From positions 25,051,085 to 25,115,084 of the forward strand of contig NC_062975.1 of assembly GCF_023078275.1 (NCBI RefSeq): a DNA stretch of 64,000 bases. The letters are read 5' to 3'. The notes beneath the pieces are model-generated. The model was not told where the DNA came from. It ran no database searches and saw only the letters and a list, made by a program, of their open reading frames with translations. The translations under genes were made by a program, and so were the position numbers. Positions 1 to 10,581 of the stretch are shown here, piece after piece. The first letter of the stretch is position 1, and every line of letters begins with the position of its first letter. This DNA comes from Leguminivora glycinivorella (Eukaryota; Arthropoda; Insecta; Lepidoptera; Tortricidae).

Positions 1-540
1 TACATATTAAATATTACTGTAATTTAACTTCAAACCCAATTTTTAATGTTTAAAATAGTTCTGCTTTATAGTGTAATTATAATATATAAATTATATTTTA
101 ATTTACGAGTTGATGTAACTTAAAATAAATACTGCTTTTTACGAAAAATCTTGTCAAGAAAAGATAAGTATCCTTGTGAGACCCAACGTGCATTATAAAA
201 TACATTCCATTTGGATATTAACAATAATTCAAGTTCAAATATTTAATTTTCAATTTAGAAACCTAATTTTAATTTAAAAAATTAAAAATACCTAGTAAAA
301 AATTGCACAGTGGGCTTTGCGAGCTTAAAAAAACATGCAACAGTATATATAATTAAATCACATGACACGTCTAATTCATGAAAGTTTTGAGTTGCAGCAA
401 CTCTGTAAAAAAAATGTACATTTAATAAAAAGGTACAAAATATTGAGCTTATAATCTGAATATTGTACATATAAGCATAAAAGTGTAGACTTTTCTAAAA
501 AAACCGACGATCCCTTTTTAATACATATTCGATACTGTCA
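1..540. other. AT-rich stretch, nothing recognised
   Basis: No coding signal, splice-framed exon or clear repeat boundary was seen here. It is AT-rich intergenic DNA. Confidence 0.5.
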
Positions 541-627
541 ACCGGGGTGATTAGAGCTGGCCAAGGTGAATAGAGACAACGTTTTGTACAATAATAATAA
601 CAGGCCTTTGCATCTATAACAGATTAT

Positions 628-750
628 TCAAGCAGCATCCTTGCGACACAAGTTCGTGGCTGTATACTTGTATAGCCCAATTCGAGAGAGGATCCCTCGT
701 CCGCACACACGGCAAATGTAAGCTCCCCCACATGGGCGGGGGTTAAAGAC
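628..750 (-). pseudogene. LINE ORF2 C-terminal zinc-finger remnant
   Basis: On the minus strand this reads ICRVCGRGILSRIGLYKY, then a downstream Cys. It matches the CxxCGR..SRIGLYSH finger that closes the reverse-transcriptase ORF of many arthropod LINEs (family knowledge). An in-frame stop precedes it and the second His is lost, so it is a dead fragment. A longer unrelated-frame ORF at 791-1054 (minus) overlaps its upstream side and resembles nothing I know. Confidence 0.55.
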
Positions 751-1379
751 CTACTCTTGACGCCTATCGAATGAAGCGGACTCGTTAACCTCAATCCGGC
801 TGGGAGAGGTTGCAGATGCAAAGAGACCGGTTGGACGGCCAATGCTGCGCTTTAAAGATTGCGTGAAGCGTTACATGGTCACATTTGATATTCCATGCAA
901 CCAGTAGCAGCGACTGGCCGAAGACCGACCCACGTGGCGCCGTGTTGTCCATGACGGTCAATCCAAGCACGACAATGCCTGGTTCTCCTTGAATGAATAG
1001 GGTATAGGCATGATGAAAACGACTATCTTTTACGGGCAATTTAAACGCGGCCATTTTGGTGCGCTCGATCGAGTCTTATCTGACGTCACACGTACGCCCG
1101 TACATACGAGTGGGAGCGAAAAAAGAATAACATGATTTACATGAGTAACATGACGTCACGTTGCGTTTTGACAATTTGTGCGGGAATTCAAAAATCCCAC
1201 TTTATTTAATTTCACTATTAAATTACTAAAAATTTCAAAAGTATTTTGTGAACGTATGTTTTTTAGCTATAAAGCTTAAAAATTTTAAAAAATGTGCCAT
1301 TTTGGAGTTACGTGCATATTACAATTGTGGCATATTGCAATTTAAATATAATTTACTTACCGAAAATCAAACGTCTTCA

Positions 1380-1541
1380 GTGCGTGACAGAGTGGCTCTG
1401 ATTGTCACAAATACACGTAATCTTACGGGCATGTCCAACACTAATGCGAGTGGCCGCCTTTGGAACTAATGTGACACCACCACTTACCATCAGGTGTGAT
1501 CGTGGTCAAACATCTACCTATTCATACTAAAAAAAAATACA
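1380..1541 (+). mobile_element. LINE 3' end fragment
   Basis: The stretch contains a CTTACCATCAGGTGTGAT block followed by an A-rich end. A related block, CTTTCCATCAGGTGCGAC, lies near 37850. Such blocks are common at the 3' end of non-LTR elements in Lepidoptera. The truncated body upstream was not recognised. Confidence 0.45.
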
Positions 1542-2113
1542 ATTCAAAATGGAAATGCCGACAAAATGGGGGCATCACCAGTCGTGCACTTGGCAAATAA
1601 GTGTAAGTAACGCGCGAAATCTCTAATCGCTAATTCTATTTGTTAAGATATTTTCAGGTATTAACATTTTAAGTCATATCCCTACTCACCCCAGTCAGCT
1701 CTATTCACCCCGGTCGAACTTTTTTTTATTAAAGTCAGCACGCTAAGCGTTGATAACTTAGTACATTAACCCGTCGATTCCTATCTCGTTCGCTCCTGTA
1801 TAATTATATTGCTCTCTTGCTTGCAATGGCATTGACCGTTGGGATTATGAGCTAATTAACAATATGTTCGAAGAGGAAAAAGTTTTTTTTAATATAAAAT
1901 ACTGTACAAAATCAGAGTTGCACAGTACAGCGACTCGTAAATTTAAGTATGAAGAACCATACAAATCGACAGCAATACAGATAAAATACTCAAAGTACAA
2001 TATTATTAAATAATGCATTGTATTTCTATTGGCAAAGATTCATTTATTGTATAAGATGTAGAAGAAAATATTAACTACATACATATAATTACATCAAACT
2101 GAACGAAATATTA

Positions 2114-2252
2114 TGATTCAAAATCATCATTTGAAAGTCAATTCTACCAGGTAGCTTGGGCATCAAGTTAAAATTTGTATGAAATTACTTTGCACTCTTG
2201 TGGATAAAATGCAACTTTGTCATTAGTTTTTGTGTGGTGAAAAATAATGTGC
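2114..2252 (+). repeat. Family B fragment
   Basis: It matches the right third of family B (compare 9250-9412 and 28440-28594), including GATTCAAAATCATCAT, TTTGCACTCTTGTGGATAAA and the GTGTGGTGAAAAAT end. The left part is missing. Confidence 0.6.
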
Positions 2253-2787
2253 CGTTCTGATGTTCTCAAGTACATTTTAAATAACTACTGAACGTCACAT
2301 ACTCATATGCCATACCAATTCGAGGGCCACTGCTTTACATCTTACTACAATAAATATATCTTTGTCTACAATAAATATATCTAATTAAGTCGGCTTTATA
2401 TGGCACTTTTTCAATTAATATTGCATTATATAGTGATACACTTAATTGATTAGTATTAAGAATAGTGGCTATTGAAAGCGAAATAAAATGATTGTATTAA
2501 AACTACTGCTTAGGGCGAGCAACGACCAAATAAGTTAGGTACAGACACATAATCTACACGTATACAAACAACAGTGTACCTGAACTAGATATGCAACGGA
2601 TAGTGGCCCCATAATCGGCTGACAAGTCTTCCGGATATCCGGTATCGGCCGCCGAAATTTCCGGTCTACAGTTTTTACCATTTTTTACATTAAGGAAATT
2701 CGTCGCGAATGCAAAGCATACCTTAGGAAAGTCGTTGCTTAGTTTTAAAGACTACACAAAGAGGAACATTTTTCATAAATTCATATT

Positions 2788-2990
2788 GACCACCAACACT
2801 GGGAGAGGGTCGCAGAGCAACGAACGGAGTGTCGCAAATGCGTTGTGGAGGGTCGCAGAATTTGTGATGAGACAGTTTGCTGCACTTGCTGGTAAGAGAC
2901 AGAAGCGAGGCGTTTCAACTTCTCTTGCCAGTCCTGCGGTAGACTATGACGGTCTCGCATCAGTCTATTAAGTCACCAAAAAAGTTGCCT
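2788..2990 (+). pseudogene. LINE C-terminal region with two zinc-finger-like motifs
   Basis: The frame reads DHQHWERVAEQRTECRKC, a stop, then FSCQSCGR, a stop, and RSRISLLSHQKSC. The second block is the CxxCGR..SRIGLLSHQ finger at the end of LINE reverse-transcriptase ORFs. Stops at about 2893 and 2947 show that it is decayed. Confidence 0.55.
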
Positions 2991-3178
2991 TTCGAATGGT
3001 ACACCGTAAACCGTCTGCAATAGACGTTAAGGCCAATGAGATGAAAGAAATTCCATGGCGCACGGGCGCGAAAGTTGCTGCAGGTTGCAAGGTGTTTCGA
3101 ATCGACTCGAAGTTGTAGGCACTTTGAGTATGTTAGGCACTTTCAGACAGATAGGTGTCACTCAGTGTCAAAAGTGCC

Positions 3179-3313
3179 TGGCATCCGTTGGCTCGTCGGG
3201 TCGATGACATCCGAAAAATTGCGGGTCACAACTGGATGAGACTAGCCCTGGACCGGGAGGAGTGGCGTACTAGAAGAGAGGCCTATGCTCAGCAGTGGGC
3301 GATAAAGGGCTGA
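3179..3313 (+). pseudogene. LINE reverse transcriptase C-terminus
   Basis: The open frame ends WMRLALDREEWRTRREAYAQ..AIKG and a stop. This is the usual end of a lepidopteran LINE ORF2 (DDIRK..G..WMR.A.DR..WR..REAY). The same region occurs at 56566-56829. Only the last 44 residues remain, 5'-truncated as LINE inserts usually are. Confidence 0.7.
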
Positions 3314-3324
3314 TATGATTGTCT

Positions 3325-3590
3325 TTTTTTTATACCACATCGGTGGCAAACAGGTATACGGTCCGCCTGATGGAAAGCGGTCACGGTAACCTATGGACGC
3401 CTGCAACTAAAGGGGTGTCCCGTGCGCGTTGCGGACCCATTAGAAACTTGTACACTCCTGTCTTGAAGAACTCCATACTGTAGTTCATCGGGAATACCTC
3501 GGCAGGGAGCTCATTCCACGGCCGGAGCGTCCGCGGGAGGAAATTCCTCTGAAACCGCACGGTACGCGACCATTTAGGTTGCAAGGTAAA
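3325..3590 (-). mobile_element. LINE 3' fragment
   Basis: A minus-strand frame (3381-3584) reads SRTVRFQRNFLPRTLRPWNE, then LPAEVFP. This motif (..R.NSFLPRT.RLWNELP..VFP) recurs near the C-terminus of jockey/R1-like LINE ORFs. It abuts the previous LINE tail, which ends in a T-run. Confidence 0.6.
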
Positions 3591-4141
3591 AAAAAATTAA
3601 ACTGTTTATTTCTATAAATAATTACAAATAACATGTTTTTTCTTAACTACTAATCTTAACTAATAAAGATTTGAAGAGGTGTGTGGATGAGCTCCCTGTC
3701 GATGGCGAGTCTATTTCATTCGTGCCAGTTTTCGTGAAACAATCTGTGTAGGTGCATATGTATATAGATAATCAAATTTACTAAACATATTGTGTCTTTT
3801 TGCCTAGCTTAATATTGGTGGGTGATCAGCCTTAAGATAATATTTAGTAAATTTTGTGTATTCGTGTTAAGATTTAGAAATCCCAATAGTGCACTTATAG
3901 GTTGAAACGAAGCTTTGATATACACTAGTTATTTAATAACTTAGTCTTTAACTATTAATTATAATATTTAAACGGTTTTGCGCACCATTAATATTAGTCC
4001 AAAAGTGTAGTGAGACATTAAATTGTACGCAATAATTTAATGAGTGAACATTTTCATGCGAAATTGTTGCCATGTTTTTGTTTTATTACATTAAAAATGT
4101 GACAGTTACGAAGATAGTGGCGCCCTCTTCTATGTTTTCAA
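3591..4141. other. AT-rich stretch, nothing recognised
   Basis: The start looks like the reversed poly-A tail of a LINE (TGTTTATTTCTATAAATAAT). The rest shows no gene or repeat boundary. Confidence 0.4.
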
Positions 4142-4327
4142 ATGTTGTCGCGCTGTAGATGGTTCAATACAGATATATTGTATCAGCAAGTAAAAGAAAA
4201 TATTAAGGCAATATGTGGCACTTATACACACAGTGAACCACAGAGGAACTTAGAAATACTATGCCCTAAACAGTTTTTTGAATTTTTCCCTGCAGATTCG
4301 TTTTATCGAGGTTCCTCTGCAAATTGT
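4142..4327 (+). other. Possible exon, unrecognised (weak)
   Basis: An ATG frame of 62 codons runs up to a good-looking donor (AATT|GTAAGT at 4328). An acceptor-like TTTAATTTCAG lies at 4675, just beyond the transposon at 4337-4657. Joining them gives only four more residues before a stop, and the protein resembles nothing known to me. A chance ORF is at least as likely. Confidence 0.15.
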
Positions 4328-4336
4328 AAGTCTACT

Positions 4337-4657
4337 CATAAATTAAATATAACAAGATCATACCATCCCATACATTAAAATGCGACCGCCTAAGACCGCG
4401 CTTACACTCCACCACACATAGATGGCGCCACAAAAAAAATGACTTGTAGCTTTCGATTATACTTGTAGATGGCGTTAAGTGTCACTTTTGACATAGATTT
4501 ACGGCTCGGAATTGACACTTAATGCCAATCTTTAAATAATCGGTGGCAACAAGGCATTTTTTGTGGCGCCATCTATGTGTGGTGGAGTGTAAGCGCGTTC
4601 GTAGGCGGTCGCATTTTAATGTATGGGATGGTATGATCTTGTTATATTTAATTTATG
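4337..4657. mobile_element. Foldback transposon with about 95-bp terminal inverted repeats
   Basis: The ends are CATAAATTAAATATAACAAG and its exact complement. The inverted repeats run about 95 bp inward with few mismatches and include the CATCCCATACATT and CACCACACATAGATGGCGCC blocks. It is flanked on both sides by GTCTACT (4330-4336 and 4658-4664), a 7-bp duplication (8 bp if one mismatch is allowed), which suggests hAT-type insertion. There is no coding capacity. Confidence 0.88.
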
Positions 4658-4687
4658 GTCTACTTTAATTTCAGTTACGTCACAATG

Positions 4688-4885
4688 ATTAGGCACACTG
4701 ACATTTTATCCCGCCAGGCGGCGCCTGTGCAAATGCCTAGGCACGACACTGTCATTCATATGTGAGAGAGAGAAAAAACATATCATCTTCTCGCTCTCAC
4801 GTATGAAATTCTTTATCTGTGCAATGCAAGTGCAATGGACTAATAGGGTGGCGCCATCTGTCATAACCTTTTAGTGTGCCTCCTG
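4688..4885 (+). mobile_element. Family N inverted-repeat element, copy 1
   Basis: Terminal AGGCACACTGACATTTTATC faces an AGTGTGCCTCC end. Internal GGCGGCGCCTGTGCA, GAGAGAGAGAAA and GGTGGCGCCATCTGTCAT blocks are shared with 29235-29421 and 35898-36080, which lie in the opposite orientation. Confidence 0.75.
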
Positions 4886-5178
4886 TCTTCTTAAAAATTA
4901 GTTTTTTTAACCGACTTCCAAATCGCAAAAGGAGTTTATCAATTCCTCTAAAGCCTGTCTAGAGGGCGCTGTTATTTTAATGTATGCGGTGACAGTTCGG
5001 AAAAGTATGAAGAAAATAGTTCTAATGAAATTCCGCAAGATGGCGCGTAGTCATATACATGTATTTCTGGTCATGTTTTCATGTTTTTTTTTTTTTTTAA
5101 CCTGATTTTAATTTTTGGCAGATATGTAGGTACATATGTCTCATTTTACCAAAACCTAGTTCTGATGATGAGATCCTG

Positions 5179-5664
5179 GAGATTTTGTATTTCCATCACA
5201 TAATCAAAGCTTTACATTAAACACGTAAAATAATTAACAGTGTTCGGTTTTTTGGATTCACCCTCGCGGGATATCAAGTAAAAAAGTTAATATTGATACG
5301 ACGAAATTATCTCTAAGGAATTTTTTACTCTTACATGGCAACCAGTTGAGACAAAAACTTCGATTATGAAATCGCATGTTATAAGTAAGGCCTATTACGT
5401 TATGTACTATTTTTAGTTTAAGAGATTTTGTATTTCCATCACATAATCAAAGCTTTACATTAAACACGTAAAATAATTAACAGTGTTCGGTTTTTTGGAT
5501 TCACCCTCGCGGGATATCAAGTAAAAAAGTTAATATTGATACGACGAAATTATCTCTAAGGAATTTTTTACTCTTACATGGCAACCAGTTGAGACAAAAA
5601 CTTCGATTATGAAATCGCATGTTATAAGTAAGGCCTATTACGTTATGTACTATTTTTAGTTTAA
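5179..5664. repeat. Exact 243-bp tandem duplication
   Basis: 5179-5421 and 5422-5664 are identical as far as I can read them by eye, from GAGATTTTGTATTTCCATCA to TTTTTAGTTTAA. The unit has no ORF. A canonical AATAAA lies just downstream at about 5706, so this could be in a transcript tail, but no gene was found. Confidence 0.9.
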
Positions 5665-5978
5665 GTTTATAATGTTAATGTTGTTGCTTTATATTTTTGG
5701 TTGAGCAATAAAATCATTTGGCATTGTGGACATTGTACATATTTTTTTGCCTTTTCTAACAACATTAAGCCCGGATTCCCGGGGCATATCCATACTAACA
5801 TAATGATTGAGGTCGTTCACCCCATATCGAATCCAAAAAAACCGATCACTGATAATTAATTAGCCTCTCCAAAAAATTTGGAATTTTTCCTAAAAATTAT
5901 TTATTGTTAGATGACTGGACCAAGCGCAAATTCATTGGAAATTATAAAATTGGGAATAGGTGCATTGTTATACCTAAA

Positions 5979-6116
5979 GCCGTGGCTTGCGTGGGCGACG
6001 GTCGCGCGATGGTCGCGCGACGGCGATGCGACGCATACGAAATCAAACCTTATCGATATGGAAGTATGAGATGCGACGGCGACGGTCGCGCGACCGTCGC
6101 CCACGCAAGACACGGC
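5979..6116. mobile_element. Family K GC-rich hairpin element, copy 1
   Basis: It starts GCCGTGGCTTGCGTGGGCGA and ends with the complement of the same block (GTCGCCCACGCAAGACACGGC). The arms consist largely of GGTCGCGCGA repeats around an AT-rich centre (ACCTTATCGATATGG). A near-identical copy is at 47250-47379. Confidence 0.85.
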
Positions 6117-6289
6117 GTTAAATCTAGAAAACCCGCTGGAATAAAAACCATTCAGAAATTACTCATTCGTTTCATTTACTCTCAGCCCAGCATACTACAA
6201 TTATATTTTTTACATTTGACTTTTAGAATACCGAAGGGCATATTATATACGACCTTCAAGAATAGACCCTACAGTCCCTACACCCATCT

Positions 6290-6515
6290 TTAGGACCGGC
6301 AAAGAGGGCTCAGCAATCGCTTACCTACCATCAGGCGACCTGTTTGCTCATTTGCCTTCTGTAACATAGTATATGCATATGCGTTATCCCGGCATTCACC
6401 GCGGCTCATGGGAGCCTGGGCTCTGCTTTGAGAACTAATCCCAAGATTTGGCGTAGGCGCTAGTTTTACGAAAGCGACTGTCTGGAATTGGTCCCTTCTT
6501 GTCTCAGGCGAAAAA
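6290..6515 (-). mobile_element. SINE/LINE 3' body fragment
   Basis: It shares CGGCTCATGGGAGCCTGGG and AATCCCAAGATTTGGCGTAG with the fuller SINE-headed copies at 52330-52638 and 60850-61170. The tRNA-like head is absent. Confidence 0.6.
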
Positions 6516-6528
6516 AACAAGATATTTT

Positions 6529-6660
6529 TCAAGACTGAATCAAAGACGACGTTCGAAGCTAGCCAGACTTAACATTATACATCAAAATATTGCAGGACTA
6601 AGAAATAATACTGACATGTTAATTATTAATATAAATGACTTGTATAAAAAACAAGTTTCT
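6529..6660 (+). pseudogene. LINE endonuclease N-terminal fragment
   Basis: The frame reads LARLNIIHQNIAGLRNNTDM, then LIININDL. This is the opening of the exonuclease-endonuclease-phosphatase fold of LINE ORF2, whose first motif is a hydrophobic strand followed by QN..GL..K.D.L. The frame is then lost. It is a short dead fragment. Confidence 0.55.
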
Positions 6661-6702
6661 CCAAGCCAAGCCAAGCTCCATGCAAGAGAACAATCTCACT
6701 CC

Positions 6703-6836
6703 TAACGGCCCAGCCACGACATTGGTCTAAGCGCGACAGCGGTGAGCGGCAGCCATACGTGCGAATGAAAAGTCCCATCGCTGTGTCTCGCTCCAATGTA
6801 TGGCCGCCGCTCACCGCTGTCGTGGCTGAGCCGTAA
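6703..6836. mobile_element. GC-rich hairpin element
   Basis: AACGGCCCAGCCACGAC and GACAGCGGTGAGCGGCAGCC at the left are mirrored by GCCGCTCACCGCTGTCGTGG and CTGAGCCGT at the right. It is a short foldback element with no coding content. Confidence 0.7.
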
Positions 6837-6837
6837 G

Positions 6838-6875
6838 GATGCCGAAGACCGGGCGAAGTGGAGAAGTCTGAGCAG
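6838..6875 (+). pseudogene. Tiny LINE reverse transcriptase remnant
   Basis: The frame reads KDAEDRAKWRSLS, matching the (M/D)AEDR..WR motif near the end of LINE ORF2. It lies between two hairpin elements. Confidence 0.35.
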
Positions 6876-7031
6876 GGAACGTAGCCGAATGGCACAAACG
6901 CTCACGAAACGAAACGCTCGTAGATATCTATCTCTATCGTTCGTGCGTATTGGCGCGACAGAGCCAGACTGTCTTTCGCGGCGTTTCGTTTTCGTTTCGC
7001 GTCGCAGAAATGCCTTTCGGCTACGGCACCA
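6873..7031. mobile_element. Family J inverted-repeat element, copy 1
   Basis: The ends are CAGGGAACGTAGCCGAATGG and the complement of CCTGGTGCCGTAGCCGAAAG. The interior shares CTATCTCTATCG and GGCGCGACAGAGCC blocks with 13318-13442, 38281-38411 and 53000-53156. Confidence 0.7.
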
Positions 7032-7167
7032 GGAAAGCGGACCCTGGCGCTAGGCTGGGAAAACGGTATACTGTTCGTCGGTCGACTCGTTAATTTTTCG
7101 TCTGGTTCCTAAATTTGTACGATTCTGCTTTCGTCCGCCATTCTTCATTCGTCAACTTAGTCTGCAG

Positions 7168-7380
7168 TACTGATGTGCCGACGGAAAGTTTTCAAAATTC
7201 TGAAATGTTCATATAGGTAGGAAAAGTTCGGAAACTTTCTATACTTTGTATGGACAATTGTATGGATGGAAACTTTCCATTTCATAAATGTAAATTCCCT
7301 TTATATTTCGTGAAAGTTTCATGAATTTTTCAAGACATTTAAGATTTTTTTGGAAAGTTTCCGCAACTTGCACATCCTTA
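7168..7380. mobile_element. hAT-like non-autonomous element, 8-bp target duplication
   Basis: The ends are TACTGATGTGC and the complement of TAAGGATGTGC, with subterminal GGAAAGTTT(T/C)C motifs inside. GTCTGCAG flanks both sides exactly (7160-7167 and 7381-7388). An 8-bp duplication with TA..GATG termini fits the hAT superfamily. It is 213 bp with no ORF. Confidence 0.88.
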
Positions 7381-7636
7381 GTCTGCAGTCATTATCGTCT
7401 TTGACCGTAAAGAGTTGTTGGCCTTTTTCTTATTTCGACTCAATCGTTTTTCGTCATTTCGTATTTGGTCGTAGTCTAAATTTGTACCGACCTAAGACTG
7501 CGAAAAAACACGAAAAACGTAGATTTAACAGCGAACATACCGGAAGGAGATTATGACGAATGAAGAACGAGACGGATTAAGATAAAGATGAACAACGAAA
7601 TTGACCGTAGTTGAGAAAAATTATAGACGACGACGG

Positions 7637-7726
7637 TACAGTCAGCCAAGAAAGTGGTTTACTACTTTTCGACTGTATTTCAAACACGAAAAGTATGGTA
7701 GTAAACCACTTTTTTGGCTGACTGTA
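7637..7726. mobile_element. Perfect-hairpin element with TA flanks (Tc1/mariner-like)
   Basis: TACAGTCAGCCAAGAAAGTG at the left is mirrored at the right by CACTTTTTTGGCTGACTGTA, and the arms continue inward to about 35 bp. TA at each outer end is the target site expected of Tc1/mariner elements. Confidence 0.8.
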
Positions 7727-8135
7727 GGAACCTGTAAAACATCGATGTACGATTACCGTGCAAAGTGGGAAATCGTGGATTACTTATTACTAACTCCCTT
7801 CAGCCATGTCTTAATTTATCGCCACTCGCTTCCGTCTTTACCCGTACTTGTATCGTAATTAACTAATTTACATATTTGAACTTGAATACGTATCACTATT
7901 TGAACAATGATTACTTGTGAACTACGAACTTTTGTTAGAGGTACATGTGGGTGTTTCTGATATTTTATTTTACAACTTCGGCCAAATTCAAATTACTAAA
8001 TAACGAAACGAAAGCTTCACTTTTCACACTGGAGATATATATATCCGATCCATTATACCATTAGGTACATTATGTATACCCGGGTATTTGGGTACCCGGG
8101 TCTGATCGGAAGGAGGGGAGGTAATTGTTATTTTC

Positions 8136-8306
8136 ATGACACCAACTGGTAAAGGCTCTCTTGAGTCTTCGAACGGTGTGGTGAAAAATTGTGCCTTGAA
8201 ACCTTCGCAACGCTCAAGATTCCACTTTTTATATTGGAATATTTCGCTAGTTCGGGTATCAATATTTGCACGTGCAGTATACCTACAACAACTTTGCCCC
8301 CTTGTA
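8136..8306 (-). repeat. Family B fragment, reverse orientation
   Basis: Read on the minus strand it matches the left part of family B: CAACTTTGCCCCCTTGTA at its outer end, then the CACGTGC, ATATTGATACCCGA and TTCCACTTTTTATATTGGAA blocks. Internal parts are lost. Confidence 0.6.
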
Positions 8307-8314
8307 GATAAATT

Positions 8315-8639
8315 AATAGTTATTTGTTATACAAGGGGGCAAAGTTGTATTTTAACACACGAGAAGTAAAATACATTTGCACCCGAGTGTAACACAAAAC
8401 TTTTCCCCTCACTATAGCGAGGAAACTACAACGCAAAAAATGCGTTTATCACTGCTTCCAGTAGTTCCACAGGTGGTAAATACTACTACTTACTAGATTC
8501 ACCTACTTTTATCAATTTTAAAACAGTTAATTTGACTTTATTCAAGGTCAAATTAATTTACCCACTAGTGGATAAAATGCGTTTTTACCCGCTGGTATTA
8601 AAGGACAAAACACGTGTTTCCGAGCTAGTGAGGGGGAAA
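8315..8639 (+). mobile_element. Family A element, internally deleted
   Basis: It starts AATAGTTATTTGTTATACAA and ends GAGCTAGTGAGGGGG. Compared with the full copy at 62363-62793, the GAGCGAAGCGAGTGGTTC hairpin is deleted. Confidence 0.85.
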
Positions 8640-8820
8640 TTACTTTATAGTATAGTATATTAGTAATTGTTTTACATGGGACAAAGTTGCGGGAGTAGGC
8701 GAAAGACTACATTTTTAATTTATAGTACGGTTTTGGGTGCCATATCTTTACTTATGCATAAAAGCGATTTTGGCTATATACTTGACAATTGACATCTAGA
8801 AGGTGGGGTTTTAAACAAGG

Positions 8821-9687
8821 GTTTTATACAAGGGGGCGAAGTTGTATTTTAACGCCGAGTGTGGAATTGAAAAACGAGCAAGTGAAAGAATTCTATAGTT
8901 AAACCGCGAGCGAAGCGAGTGGTTCGAGAATAGAATCCTGAACTTAGCGAGTTTTTCAATACACGAGAAGTAATAGTTATTTGTTTTACAAGGGGGCAAA
9001 GTTGTTGTTTAACCGCACGTGCCAATATTGATACCCGAGCAAGCGAATGATTCCAATATTGAACCGCGAGCGTAGCGAGTGGTTCAAAAAGTGGAATCTT
9101 GAGCGTTGCGAGGGTTTCAAGGCACGTAGGTTAAACAAACTTTGCTACCGAGTGAAACACAAAATTTTTCACCACACCAACACCAACAAAATACTTGAAA
9201 ATACTGACTATAAAACATCAAACTAAATCAAGTCCATCAATCTATTCAATATTTTTGATTCAAAATCATCATTTATAGGTAAATTCTACCAGTCAGCTTT
9301 AGATATCGAGTTAAAATTTGTATGAAATTACTTTGCACTCTTGTGGATAAAATGCAATTTTGTTATCTGTTTTCGAATAGCAAAGTAAGCCTTTACCAGT
9401 TGGTGTGGTGAAAAATACATTTACACCCGTGTGTAACACAAAACTTTTCCCCTCACTACAGCGAGGAAACTAGAACGCAAAAAATGCGTTTATCACTGCT
9501 TCCAGTAGTTCTACAGGTGGTAAATCATCTTCATTACCTACTAAATTCACCTACTTTTGTCAATTTTAAAACAGTTTATTTGACTATGTTCAAAGTCAAA
9601 TTACTTTACCCACTAGTGGATAAAATGCGTTTTTACCCGCTGGCATTAAAGAATAAAACACGTATTTCCGAGCTAGTGAGGGGAAAA
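8821..9687 (+). mobile_element. Family A element split by a family B insertion
   Basis: The left half (8821-8970) stops at ACACGAGAAG and the right half resumes at about 9413 with ATACATTTACACCC. In intact copies these are contiguous. The interruption is the family B copy at 8971-9412. Confidence 0.8.
8971..9412 (+). mobile_element. Family B element, full copy
   Basis: The left end, TAATAGTTATTTGTTTTACA then AGGGGGCAAAGTTG, is nearly the left end of family A. The body differs: the CCGCACGTGCCAATATTGAT, GAGCGTAGCGAGTGGTTC, ACTCTTGTGGATAAAATGCA and TTGGTGTGGTGAAAAAT blocks. No ORF. A and B are probably relatives mobilised by the same machinery (inference). Confidence 0.8.
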
Positions 9688-9883
9688 GAAATTTTGCACG
9701 ATCCTGTAAATGACGAATAAAAGAGGGTATAAAATATACCGGGTGTGGTGTCCCTAAAGACAACGCCAAAATGAAAAGGGATGACTTTTTCCTCGGTTCC
9801 TGAGGGTCACGACCACATGAGGTCGTTATTTTGCGCACCAAAGCTCTCCATTGAGTACGGTTTCTGCAGTCCTAATAATAGGC

Positions 9884-10281
9884 GCCTGTGTGTCAATACC
9901 TGGCAGGTTTTCTTAACGCTGTCGACCCAGCGGGCTGGTGAATGGCCACTCCCCGTCCTCTATCCATGGTCCTCCAACCATAGTACGTTTCTCAAGGTTT
10001 TCCGGCTCCCGTCTGGCCACGTGTCCAAAGTCGTACAGGATTCGCTAGAGGCAAAAATCAGACAAGCGGCAGTGAATTTTAAGTTCCGCCAGGATCGACG
10101 CATTGGTTCGGCGCGCCGTCCGTGGAATAGGCAACATCTTGCGCCAACACCACATCCCAAATGCGTCGATTTTGCTTCGAGTACTCTCCTTCAGAGTCCA
10201 GGGTTGCGAATGCGAACCATACGAATATAGAAAAGACCGGGGTACGCATTGACAATGAAAAGAGATGATAGGACATCTCAA
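9884..10281 (-). pseudogene. LINE reverse transcriptase C-terminal remnant
   Basis: The minus-strand frame at 10045-10281 contains KIDAFGMWCWRKMLPIPRTA, then RRTNASIL. This is the AFEMWCWRRML.IPWT.R.TNE.IL signature of LINE ORF2, and RILYDFGHVARREPENLEKR follows in a shifted frame. The copy is frameshifted and truncated. The overlapping plus-strand ORF at 9781-10230 is its shadow. Confidence 0.75.
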
Positions 10282-10581
10282 GCGAATTTGACCTTAATGA
10301 AAATGTAATGGTTTTTGAGTTATTGGCCGTTTATACTCGTGGTTAATAAAACGTAAAGAAAAAAAATCCACATTGCGCTTTTGATTCACCCAAGTAGCTA
10401 TTTATCCGCGTTCATTGTTTACGATACACGAAATATGTTACTATGTATCATTACTAATGTACTCTCAGTACAAGCGATACTGATTTCGGTTCGTTTGAAC
10501 AAGATTACTTTTAGTACGCTTGCGAAGCCGAGGGAAAAGCTAGTGCGGTAAGTAAAACTCATTCAAGTTTACATCATTTTT

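Larger units (their letters stand above)
541..1714. mobile_element. Element bounded by about 36-bp inverted repeats
   Basis: The left end begins ACCGGGGTGATTAGAGCTGG. The reverse complement of the right end (about 1676-1714) begins ACCGGGGTGAATAGAGCTGA, and the match continues past that into a second GGGTGA block. The interior carries LINE debris. No target duplication could be fixed, so the superfamily is unknown. Confidence 0.55.

Noticed and set aside
791..1054. 87-codon minus-strand ORF as a gene
   Set aside because: It overlaps LINE debris inside an inverted-repeat element and shows no domain or splice context.
9781..10230. 149-codon plus-strand ORF as a gene
   Set aside because: It is the antisense shadow of a LINE reverse transcriptase remnant on the minus strand.
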